DNA of 64,000 nucleotides from Larus michahellis (lineage: Eukaryota; Chordata; Aves; Charadriiformes; Laridae), in the NCBI RefSeq assembly GCF_964199755.1, contig NC_133903.1, forward strand, positions 563,001-627,000, read 5' to 3'. The stretch's first letter is position 1. Every line of letters begins with the position of its first letter. The translations under genes were made by a program, and so were the position numbers. Below the pieces are notes generated by a model. That model ran no database searches. It was not told the origin of the DNA and worked only from the letters and a program-made list of their open reading frames with translations. Shown here in pieces: positions 50,901 through 60,587 of the stretch.

Positions 50901-53900
50901 TTTGGAGCCGTGAAAGTATTAGCTTCACTTCAGGTAATATGTGAGGAGGATTTTAAAGTTCTGTGAAGTTCAATGAAAACCTCTTAACGCAAAAAGCAGT
51001 GAGTTGACGAGGAGAAGAATGAATACTGGGGAACAAGCCACTTCAGCTATTGGGGGAAAAGTGATGAATAGGAGGAAAAAAACCCACAAATTTGTTACCA
51101 TGTTTTGAAATCTCAGAGATACAGCAAAACTAGAATAAGTCTCGCAATATGTTTCTCTTCCTGTGTGGAAAAGAGTTTAGAAAAACTGAAAGAACCTGGA
51201 AATAAATACTTCAATGTCAAGAAAGAAAAAAATTTCCCTCCTTATTTTCCTTTCCACAGGAGAGTTTTTAAATTTGATGAATTGTGTAGCATAGTTCTGC
51301 AGTGACAGAGCAACCTGGGTTTTTGTGTGTATCAGCTACTGTCTGTAACTGTTGAGAATTCATCAACTTTTTTGTTCACTTTACACCTTCTTCCCTGGCC
51401 CCTTTTTTTTCTCTTCAGGTTCTCTGTTCTCAGCTCTTCCCACACTTTGTCCTTTGGTCCCTTTGTAGCCCTAATCCCTTAGTCCCTTTCTTCCTTGTCC
51501 TTTTCCAGAATGCCTTTAGCAGTTAAATCTTTTGATCCTCTCTTGGTGGGAGGTTTGCTTATGCTCTCTATGACTTTATTGCTTTCCAAGTCAGTGAGTT
51601 GATGCCCGGTCAGCTATAAGCACAAAAGAAAATGCATAGGAAGTTGACAGTATAGTAAAACAGATAAGACTTTCTAACCGATGATACTGAGAATCTTGAA
51701 GGATGCAACTTTTTAGTGCGAGGAGTACTTCACAAGTATTTAATGGTGATAATTTAAGTACATAACTAGATCTATAGGTAGTTTTCCATGGCTTACAAGA
51801 TTGGTGTTTCATATTTGCTTCTGTGTGCTAAAACAAACGGCTTTTTCATATAAATGTACAATCTTAATGAAAATTATTTCTGAAATACCACAGCAGCGGG
51901 GTGGTGCAAAGGATGGTGCCCTCTGGAGTTGCTTCTTTTACGGTGTATGATCATATACATTATAAGTCCTCATTTTGAACAAGATAACTTCTTAAAGGTG
52001 AATTCTAGGTGAATATGTAAGACAGCCCAGTACAACCCTTTCAGTGACCTTGCACAACATGTATTTTCTTTTCAATTAAACAAAAATGAAAAACATACTA
52101 GTGTTGCTTCTTAGTAGGCTAAGAAAAACCTTTTGTAGCAGCAGGAATAGAGAAAAAGATATCTACAGGTAATGAAGTTAAACTCAGTAAGATGCTGTAG
52201 CCTAAATGTTAGTTTATATTAAATATATGCATGCTTGGTTTTGTAGAATACCATATTTGTCTTTTCATCTAATAGATAAAACAATAATGGAGTTGCAGCC
52301 ATTATCCTTGGAGCAAGAGAGTGGCAAGTAAGTATTATAAGCCTCAATGATAACATTTATTTGGCTTTAACATACGGTGGTTCTTTAAAGTAACATTAAA
52401 AGAGTACAGAATCAGCATAGATTGCGCAAGTGCTTTTTGCTTCCAAATGATAACCAAAGAAAGGTCTTAATTATCCTTGTTGTTGTTTCTCTGCTGGTTG
52501 TGTAAGCTGAAGAGTATCACTGGATACTTCTGCCTCCTTTGGCACTCTCCAGTTTCTAGTGGAGTCCTGTTGGGGCGATGGGCCTTCTGTTTCTCAGAAG
52601 TGGATTAGCCCCTTCAATAAGGAGATGGAGCCCTCTGAGAAATACAGTGTAACTTGCTAAGTTTAAAGGGATGGGGATGTATCATACTTGTGCGTGGTGA
52701 ATGCTGTGACCTGGTACTGTGTGTGTCTCTCAGCTGTCTGGGTCAGCTCTCGGGAATCCCTGCTGGGGCAGGGCATTAAAAAGGCTGGAGCCTACGCTGC
52801 CAGTTGTGTCATCCTCAGGTTTTATAAGGGGAAGCAGCTGAACTCTTGCTCTGGAATGCAGTTTGCAATCGGGGAGGAAAAAAAAAAGCTTTCAGAATGG
52901 TGTATCACAAATAGATGGTATAAAACTATGTACATACTTTGATTGCTCTCCCGTACTTTTTTATTTTCAGTGATTGCTGTCACATTCAGAGTATGGAAAG
53001 CGATAGTTCCATTATCTTTGCTGACCTTACTTCACAAGAGAAGTCGTCCTGTGACAGTACCAGTCTTAGAAAGCTGGATGGTGAATTAGTGCAGAATATG
53101 GATGTAAGGAATGATTTTACAAACAGCAATAGTAAAGAGCATATGAAACCAAACAAATGTGAATTATCCATAGAATTACAAGAAGACTCTGTAAGTAGTG
53201 TTAGCAGTAGATCACCTGATGTGAAAAATCATTCAGCACGGGGACCTCATTCTAGTCTGGATCAAGATGCTAGCACTGGAAGCAAGTCCTGCACTGAAGA
53301 ACGCTCCAACAATGATGTAGCTCTCTGTGAAGAGTTTGAGGTAAATACAGTTCTCTTTAAATACTGCTGTCTAACTTAATGTCTAACTTAATGATGTTTG
53401 TAAAGTAGAGTTTGGTTGGCAGAGGAATGATTTATAATGATAAACTCAAAAAAAAAAAAATGAAATTACTGTGATTAACACCAAAAATACAGACAATTTT
53501 TACTTAAGTGGGTAACACTGTTACAAGGAAGCTGACCAGAGGAGCTGGCAAAACTCAGCATATGCGTGTTAGTTATCTTGGGTCCTTTCAAAGCACCTAC
53601 GTGAATAAGGTGTACTACTCCTGCATTAAAAAAAAACCCAAAAATAAATAAAACAAAGTAAACAAACAAAAAAAAAACCAAAAAACCCCCACAAATAAAC
53701 CCCATCAAACTTGAAAATCTTCGGTATTTGTTAATGATGGCTGATTCAGATATTATTGATGAAAGTGTCTGGGTATGTAACATGGTGCCTATAGAGAGTA
53801 GGATCACACATGGAAAAGAGAGAAGCAGATTTGGGCAGGAAATCACCATTCTGCCTGTGCTTCTAAAACTTTGTTGGCGTTCTGAAACATTCTGTATAGC

Positions 53901-56900
53901 ACAGCCAGCTCTGGAAAGCTTTGAGCTTTTGCTATCATTTGGAGTTCCCTCTTGCAAGAAATCCAAGATTTTAAAGGTGTTTGCTTGAGTTGCCCAGGTT
54001 ATCAAGTGAACTAGTACATTATCAGAACCTGGAAATTACACATTCGTGTTAATAAATTATGAACGTCCATATCAAGAGGTTGAAGGTTTTTACTATTTTA
54101 TATTAATTTACACTGTTTTCTTAAGCCAGAATGAACTTCTGTTCAGTATGTCTAGAAGCTTTTAAACTGTAATTTGAATACTACGGTATGTAGGTGGCTA
54201 TTTTGTTAGATTTTATCATATAACAATTGTTAAAATTTGAGGAACAAACAAAAAAAAAACAAACCCCAAAACTAGATAGTGTTGTTGCATCTGCTTCTTG
54301 AATGTAGTAGATTAGTAATACTGTATTTGATGTCATTTTGTTATCTAACTGTTTTTTTAATTTAAAACCCAATTATTTTAATTAACTTTAAATAAAATAA
54401 CCAAGAAAATACTGTTCATATTACACTGGCAAAATCATGGACCATTGTCTTTCTGTTAGGTGGAGTATCGTTTGATGCTTCATATACAAATGCAACTGTG
54501 TGAAATATCCTTGTGGGACTGGATTGTTGACCGTAATAAAAGATGCAATGAGAGAGCAGAGGAAACTTCCAGTAAGATTCATCACTGTCTTAAAAATTTA
54601 CATATTCGTTATAAAGCAAATATTTCTTTTTTCCTAATTGGAAGTCCACTTGCCTGAATTTACGTTTTACTTCAGCAACTTATAATATGGATCTTCTTAT
54701 TAGTTTCTTTTTCACTTAAAGAGTGGCTAGTGTTGAACCTTTGTATGATAGATGTTGGTAAAAGAGATTTAAGTTCATGGGTTTTAGACAACTCTTAAAA
54801 AAAAAAGAAAAAAAAAAAAGAATGTATGCCTGAGGCAGAGTTGTTATCTGGAGAGATCTGTGCCTGGACAATGATACTTATTTGGAATAGAGTTTTTTAT
54901 TGACAGAATCTGCTTTTTCTCAGTAAGCTATTTACATAATTGAAGTTTTGCTTTGGTAGTAGTCTTGCTGCTACAAAATAGAGTCTTCACAGGCTAATTT
55001 TCTGCTGCGGAAAATATAAATACATCTTTTGTTCCAGATAGGTTACAACACAATTAAAAGCTTTTAAGTTTGTTCTTAAGAATCAAAACTCCTACGCAGG
55101 CTAATTTGTCTTTGGTCTAAAGAATCTTAACATTTACTTGCTTGAGTGGCCAGAGGAGTTCTCACGCCCCGATACCAAGCCATCTTCAATAATGGTTGAC
55201 ATTTGGAAGAACAAGTCTAATGCTCTTAAAGCATTAGAGACACGTTCCTTTCTCTGGGGTGGTTGTATAAAAAAAGCCTATGCTTAACAGATTGTAAGAC
55301 ATAAACTGTATGATTAATGTTCAATGTTAGTTTTAATCACTATTAAGATAAATCTGTTCTTCTCTTCAGTCCTGGAGTAAGGTTTAGCAGCTAACTATGA
55401 GCTGACTTCCACTAATATCTCCTCTAATCATAGTCTTTTTAGCTTTCGTAAGCTAGAAGATGACATTCCCGGTCAGGCAATGAAAGAATGACTAGGGCAT
55501 TGGACCTTGCAAAACGCCCTTTTCCCATGTGTTCACAGGCGACAGGAGAGGAAAGAGGAATGCTAACATAGGTTAGACGTTAAAAAACAGAAACCCAAGC
55601 AGGAGTAAATGGGGAGTGTTCAAAGCGGCAACAGACATGTTAGGTCTGGGTCATTAGAGTAGGAAGACAGTGTAGTTTAATAAAATAATGATGTGGGACA
55701 TGGTAAAAACAATGAGATGGTAAGTTCATTTAGGACAGCTACAGCCAGAGGAGCCTTGGGGATTTCAGAGGGTAGCACAACAGCAGAGGATTCGGATCCA
55801 AAAAGGAAGGGAGCAAATCAATACAAAACCCATGTAAATTAGCATGATTTTATCTGGAACTGTATTTTTCATTCCAGTTCAGCACTTACATGTAAGTAAA
55901 GAGTTTGTTAACTTCGTAATCAAATAGCTATCTGATGGGGTTTGGAGCAATGTTTTCAGGCAGACACATGTTCATGTCCCCTGAACTTTCCTTTTTGGAA
56001 TTTTGAGGTTAGTGACTTTTTGCTGTTTCAAAAATACTATCTTAGGAGAAGCATGGGAAATTCCATTTTTAAACTATGCTCGCTCATTCTGTTAAAAATT
56101 TCTTCTGCATCATAAATAAACAGAATTCAACAAGACGTACCACCATAAGCTTAAATAACTTTAGCTGAAAATAAAAATTAGCTGAAATAATTTATATTTT
56201 AAATTGCTTTAAGGTCGGTACCATCTTGTGGATGTCCGCTGGACAATGAAAATTTTTCAAGAGTTACTAGAAGGGGTATGCTATATCCACAGCATGGGAG
56301 TGATGCATCGAGACATTAAAGTAAGTTCATCAAATTATTACTTGAGGTTAAAGAATACAAAGATAACTTACATTATGGGAGAACGAGAGCAATGTCACAG
56401 TTAAATTTGAGATGACTTAGGCTCTTAGGAATTTAGCTATGTGACATATGAAAACATACATTGTCTCCTCTATGGCAGTACCATACTTTCTTTACTATAA
56501 GCTCAGTAACGTTGACTTACAAGTGAATTACGATTGAGCTCTGGAAACGTCTTCTCCTTTGTGAAGCCATTTTCTTGTCCTAAACGGGGATGGTCAAATT
56601 GGTTTTGTTTTGTCTTGGTCTTTCCTTAACCATGGTAGGACCTAAATTATCTACCTAAAATTCTTCTTTTATGTGATTATAAAAATAAGCAAAACCCCTT
56701 GACTACACCTCAGTTTGCTAACAGCATATCAGTTAGCTTTTGAAAATATGTTCAAGTTATAGTTACTTGCTTTTTAGGAAAGGAAAAAAAAAAAACCCAA
56801 AAAACCACCAAACCAAAAATTCCCTGGACTGGTATGGCGTAACATAGTAACAGGTCCCAAAACTTCAGTTGTCAGAAGAAATTTTATGAGTTGCTATGAC

Positions 56901-59900
56901 TTAACAGAAGTTTGGTCATTAACTTGTATTTGCTGACCACAGCTTCTTTGTGCCCAGCGGGAATGCTTAACATGGTGTTATGCCTTCAGTTCCTCTATTT
57001 CGTAGTTTTATAGCATGAGAAGTGAGTTGTCATAGTTCAGCTTCAGGCCAGTGAAGCTCACAGAAGTGTAAGCAAGCCGAAGTTCCATCTCATCTGTACA
57101 TACAGACATGATCTGGCAGTGCTTGGGCCTCTAGATTATAATATCATAGAATGGCTGGGTTGGAAGGGACCTTTAAAGATCATCTAGTCCACCCCCTGCC
57201 CTGGGCAGGGACACCTCCCACCAGCCCAGGTTGCTCCAAGCCCCGTCCAACCTGGCCTTGAACCCCTCCAGGGACGGGGCAGCCACAGCTTCTCTGGGCA
57301 ACCTGGGCCAGGGGCTCGTCGCCCTCACACCAAAGAATTTCTTCCTCAGATGTCATTTGAATCTCCCCTCTTGCAGTTTAGAACCCTTCCCCCTCATCCC
57401 GTGGCTCCCCTCCCTGCTCCAGAGTCCCTCCCCAGCTTTCCTGGAGCCCCTTTAGGGCCTGGAAGGGGCTGGAAGGTCTCCCCGGAGCCTTCTCTTCTCC
57501 AGGCTGAACCCCCCCAGCTCTCTCAGCCTGTCCCTACAGCAGAGGGGCTCCAGCCCTCCCAGCAGCTCCGGGGCCTCCTCTGGCCCCGCTCCAACAGCTC
57601 CGTGTCTCTCCTGTGCTGAGGCCCCAGCGCTGGAGGCAGCACTGCAGGGGGGTCTCACAGAGCGGAGCAGAGGGGCAGAATCCCCCCCTCGCCCTGCTGC
57701 CCACGCTGCTGGGGATGCAGCCCGGGCTGCGGGGGGTTCTGGGCTGCCAGCACATGTTGCCGGCTCATGGCCAGCTTTTCACCCCCCAGCACTCCCAAGT
57801 CCTTCTCCTCAGGACTGCTCTCCATCCCCCGACCTGTGCTGATACTGGGGTCACCCCAACGCAGGGGCAGGACCCTGCACTTGTCCTTGGTGAACCTCTT
57901 GAGGTTCACACAGACCCACCTCTCCAGGCCTCTGGATGGCATCCCGCCCCTCAGTCGTGTCACCGCACTACTCAGCTTGGTGTCATCCCCAAACTTGCAG
58001 AGGGTGCACATAATGCTAGCATTTCTCCTCCTTGGTGGTCCTAAACCCAAAATACATGGGTAAAACTATTTCAGTTTCTCCAGTCAGTGCTCTCTACTCA
58101 AGTCTCTCATCACTTTGGTTTTTTTAATAGTGACTTCCCAGAAGGAAGCAGCACGTTGCAGCTGTGCTTATCATCTAGAAAAGTATATTTTGTTTTACAT
58201 TATGTCTAGCCCAAAGATGATACTTAGTCTTCTTCCTCCTACATCAGTTGGTCTGATTTGCCGTCTGCTCTTGCCTGCTTCTGGTAACATTACTGTTCTG
58301 CAAACTTCCCGCTTTCTGCTGGGGTGGGGAGGGGAGGTACTTTATCTTTCCACTAAATCTTTGTTTTTCCTGTTTTACATTTCTTCCTGTTTTCTAGATC
58401 CTTCATACATGGTCTTTCTGCCCAAGTGTTGCTAATGTATAATTTGGTATCAGCTATGACTGTTTTTTTTCTCTCTCACTATAATGAAAGTGTTAAATAA
58501 TTACCTTCTATCTGTGAACCACTAGATTTTATAGATGTTGAAACAGCTGAAATGTCATAATTCTTTATATAGATGTATTGTAGATTTTATACCGTCTTTT
58601 TTTGTAGCCCAGGAATATCTTTCTGTATGGATCAGATCATCGTGTAAAAATAGGAGACTTCGGATTGGCCTGCAAAGACCTTCTTTGGGATGATGCAGAC
58701 CAGTGGTTTAAGACAGAAAGGATAAATGGTAAGTGAAGTAAGCTTAGTGGGGTTTCTATGATATTAAAACAGTTAAATATTAATTTTTTAAGCAAAATGG
58801 TAACAATATAACACTTGCTGAGTAAGGCTAAATTGCCTTTTTAAAGGACTGACGCATACCTCGGGCGTGGGGACTTGCCTCTATGCCTCACCAGAACAAC
58901 TGCAGGGATCTCACTATGATTTCAAGGTAGGGAGTACATTTTTTTTTTTCTATTAACACGTGATGATAGATAACAAGAATAAAACAAGCCTTTCAGTAGG
59001 TAAATACATAATATTTTGTAAATATATAAATACTCTTCCTACTGTTACTCCTAAAGTTTTTGTTGAAACATGGATTTCAACTTTGCCTTCTAGTTTGCTA
59101 CCAATGCAAAAATTGTTGGCTTTTCTGAGATAATCTTGAAGAATCTATATAGATTTGAATTTGTGTTCCTTACTTTTCATATCATGAAACTTGATGTGAA
59201 GCTTTCTCATATCGTGAATTTTTTATGAGAAAAAGAAATCTAGTAAGTAATTTAAAATACCAGTTATCTCACAACTTTTTCTTCACGCCCTTACCAGTCA
59301 GACATGTACAGCATGGGTGTTATCCTGCTAGAACTCTTCCAACCATTTGGAACAGAAATGGAAAGAACAGAAGTTCTTACACATTTAAGGAATGGCCAAA
59401 TTCCTCATACTTTCTACAAAAAATGGCCTATTCAAGCCAAGTACATTAAACTCCTCACCAGTCGGAGATCTACAGAAAGACCAACGGCTGCTCAGCTTCG
59501 TGAAAGTGAACTATTCCATACCACAGAACATGTAAGTTATGCCAATAACCTCAACCTTTACAGGATAAAGAAATATAAAAAGAAAATGCCCTTTGTTTCC
59601 CTGCCTGTATTGGGGGGGTGGGGGTTGGTTTGTTCTTAAGAGGATTGTGTGATATAATATTTAACCCACTATATTAATGTTTCTGGAAATATGAGATAAA
59701 TGGTCATTAAGGATAAAGTAACTTTATGAAGACTGGCCAGTTGATCTACATACAGCTTGAGCTATTTTTATAGTTCGGAAAAGCTTTTGAAGCTTTTTAT
59801 CAGCTCTGCAGAATCTCTTTATCATTTTCTCTTTCTTTGCCACACTTTGTGGATGAAGTTGTATTATCAATATGCAGAATAGCTGTGGTGCTGCAGAATG

Positions 59901-60115
59901 CGTCTATAGTGGATTGCGAACACTATTCAAATAGGTTAATAAGGCTGTTCCTTGTCTGTCTATCAATGAATTAAACTGACTCTCACTTTCAGGTTATTTC
60001 TAACCTACAACAGAAGGTGAGACAGCAAGAGGAAGAAATAGAGAAGTTGAGAGAGAGGATAAGACTGCTTTCTGAAGAACAAGCTGAACACGTGGGACTA
60101 GGTTCTCCTGTTTAA
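44832..60115 (+). CDS. EIF2AK1: Eukaryotic initiation factor 2-alpha kinase 1 (haem-regulated inhibitor, HRI), complete coding region
   Basis: HRI phosphorylates eIF2alpha Ser51, cutting general translation under haem shortage, oxidative or mitochondrial stress. Exons: 44832-44919, 45334-45492, 47780-47916, 48673-48704, 49162-49261, 50098-50178, 50582-50685, 52247-52327, 52971-53340, 54460-54571, 56214-56320, 58608-58728, 58847-58926, 59298-59531, 59993-60115. This gives about 642 residues against 630 in human. N-terminal domain about 1-155; P-loop [10 protein letters not shown] at 163-172; ATP lysine at 185; acidic/Ser kinase insert about 235-380; HRD at 453-455; DFG at 474-476; ASPEQL at 511-516; C-terminal coiled coil [19 protein letters not shown]. 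Exon 2 is best ended at a GTTAGT donor (45493) because only this keeps phase and gives [17 protein letters not shown], matching human RQVFKLLCQTFIKMGLL. The exon 7/8 junction is uncertain. Confidence 0.94.
45650..46052 (+). mobile_element. CR1 LINE, 3' fragment, sense to EIF2AK1
   Basis: About 400 bp ending ...GGTTGGAACTAGATGATC, then AAGGTCCCTTCCAACCC and CATTCTATGAATC, the characteristic CR1 3' end. It encodes the C-terminal end of the CR1 second ORF ([31 protein letters not shown]) in one open frame of 112 codons. Severely 5' truncated, as usual for CR1. In EIF2AK1 intron 2. Confidence 0.93.
46730..46830 (+). repeat. A-rich tract with CCC interruptions
   Basis: Runs of 4-10 A broken by C, CC or CCC (AAAAAACCCAAAAAAC type). 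The related tracts at 53628-53706, 54248-54271 and 56779-56822, also in EIF2AK1 introns, share this pattern on the same strand. Confidence 0.8.
47780..47916 (+). CDS. EIF2AK1: EIF2AK1 exon 3, N-terminal haem-sensing region
   Basis: Encodes [20 protein letters not shown] and [18 protein letters not shown]. The segment aligns with human RLHHNRAITHLM, where the paired histidines (119/120 in mouse) have been proposed as haem ligands. Here the first is Gln (codon 47857-47859) and the second His is kept (47860-47862). Acceptor TGTACAG, donor GTAAGC. Confidence 0.9.
49162..50178 (+). CDS. EIF2AK1: EIF2AK1 exons with P-loop and ATP-binding lysine (49162-49261, 50098-50178)
   Basis: The first exon encodes [17 protein letters not shown], the glycine-rich loop. 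The second encodes [19 protein letters not shown], with the invariant lysine in YAIKK. Phase 0 at the join. Both match human HRI closely. Confidence 0.94.
50582..50685 (+). CDS. EIF2AK1: EIF2AK1 exon 7 (alpha-C region)
   Basis: Encodes [20 protein letters not shown] and [13 protein letters not shown], near-identical to human. The right boundary is set at a GTACAG donor (phase 2). The human-like junction would instead need the exon to end four bases earlier, at a non-GT site. Confidence 0.75.
50686..52246 (+). other. EIF2AK1: EIF2AK1 intron 7
   Basis: AT-rich; no repeat or additional exon recognised apart from the alternative acceptor question at its right end. Confidence 0.55.
52247..52327 (+). 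CDS. EIF2AK1: EIF2AK1 exon 8, start of the kinase insert
   Basis: With acceptor TTTTGTAG at 52245-52246 the frame is open and reads [20 protein letters not shown], then LEQESG. From [10 protein letters not shown] it aligns with human DRAAIELPSL. The eight residues before that have no human counterpart. A nearer TAATAG acceptor at 52275-52276 would remove them but is out of phase with the GT donor of exon 7. Confidence 0.6.
52971..53340 (+). CDS. EIF2AK1: EIF2AK1 exon 9, kinase insert
   Basis: 123 codons of Ser/Asn/Glu-rich sequence, including [18 protein letters not shown] (human SSSSSIIFAEPTPEKEKR) and [15 protein letters not shown] (human ELESTLELQENG). This linker separates N- and C-lobes in eIF2alpha kinases and evolves fast. 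Confidence 0.9.
53341..54459 (+). other. EIF2AK1: EIF2AK1 intron 9
   Basis: Holds two A/C-rich simple tracts (53628-53706 and 54248-54271). Nothing else recognised. Confidence 0.6.
54460..56320 (+). CDS. EIF2AK1: EIF2AK1 exons 10-11 with catalytic loop (54460-54571, 56214-56320)
   Basis: Exon 10 encodes [20 protein letters not shown] and [15 protein letters not shown]. Exon 11 encodes [20 protein letters not shown] and MGVMHRDIK, with catalytic Asp 455. The junction (TSSRYH, residues 420-425) falls where mammalian HRI has SACPY, so the Cys-Pro haem regulatory motif is absent here. Confidence 0.93.
54572..56213 (+). other. EIF2AK1: EIF2AK1 intron 10
   Basis: AT-rich with a poly-A run near 54797-54821. 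No coding or repeat family seen. Confidence 0.6.
57143..58005 (-). mobile_element. CR1 LINE, about 860 bp, antisense in EIF2AK1 intron 11
   Basis: Begins on the plus strand with ATCATAGAATGGCTGGGTTGG and AAGGGACCTTTAAAGATC, the reverse complement of a CR1 3' end, followed by the reverse complement of CR1 ORF2 sequence. The minus strand contains typical CR1 text such as CTTGGGAGTGCTGGGGG. Frames are broken in places, so it is a dead 5'-truncated copy. Left end firm, right end approximate. Confidence 0.92.
58608..58926 (+). CDS. EIF2AK1: EIF2AK1 exons 12-13 with DFG and activation loop (58608-58728, 58847-58926)
   Basis: Exon 12 encodes [20 protein letters not shown]. Exon 13 encodes [20 protein letters not shown], with threonine autophosphorylation candidates in THTS and the SPEQ form of the APE motif shared with human HRI. 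Confidence 0.94.
59298..60115 (+). CDS. EIF2AK1: EIF2AK1 exons 14-15, C-lobe end and coiled-coil tail (59298-59531, 59993-60115)
   Basis: Exon 14 encodes [20 protein letters not shown] and on to the helix ending [10 protein letters not shown]. Exon 15 encodes [20 protein letters not shown] and ends HVGLGSPV with TAA at 60113-60115. The Gln/Glu-rich heptads correspond to the human MKIIEQEKEIAELKKQLN tail. Confidence 0.93.
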
Positions 60116-60365
60116 GTACAGGAAGAACTAACCTCTGTGTATGCTAAGTTATATGAAACATTTTTTTTTTTTACATAAAAATATTTCAATGTATTTGCAT
60201 TCTTCTGTCTTTTCTTTAAAGGTATTCATCTTAGTTCAGAAGTCTCCAGGCAACAGAAAGGATTCCTGTTGTTGCACTTAGACTGTACTGAGGCTAACTT
60301 GTGAAAAGAAGCATTTGGATTACCAGGAAAAATATAAGGCAAAATTAAAAGTGCATTTTGTACTT
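60116..60365 (+). other. EIF2AK1: EIF2AK1 3' UTR (inferred end)
   Basis: Short UTR after the stop at 60115. No AATAAA is visible, but ATTAAA at 60344-60349 followed by GTGCATTTTGT is a reasonable signal. Confidence 0.55.
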
Positions 60366-60464
60366 ACACAGGATCCTTCGGATACCTTATAATCATTAAA
60401 CAAACACAGTTATGCATCAGTCACAAAAAAAGGAAGGTCACACCCAAGAGGTAGCTGTAATGTT

Positions 60465-60470
60465 TTTATT
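60465..60470 (-). terminator. AIMP2: Poly(A) signal of AIMP2 (AATAAA, minus strand)
   Basis: TTTATT on the plus strand, 118-123 bp beyond the AIMP2 stop. Places the AIMP2 mRNA end near 60445, facing the EIF2AK1 end near 60365. Confidence 0.75.
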
Positions 60471-60587
60471 GATTTTCAAATTCTGTCCAGCTGCACTACT
60501 TAAATACATCTCGGAAGGGCCTCGAACTGCTACAGCAGGCATGAGGGGCAGTAGGAGTAACAAGACACCACTGTCAGGAGTACAGGC

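Noticed and set aside
57613-58050. Frames of 143 and 131 codons on opposite strands
   Set aside because: Entirely within the antisense CR1 copy; not a host gene.
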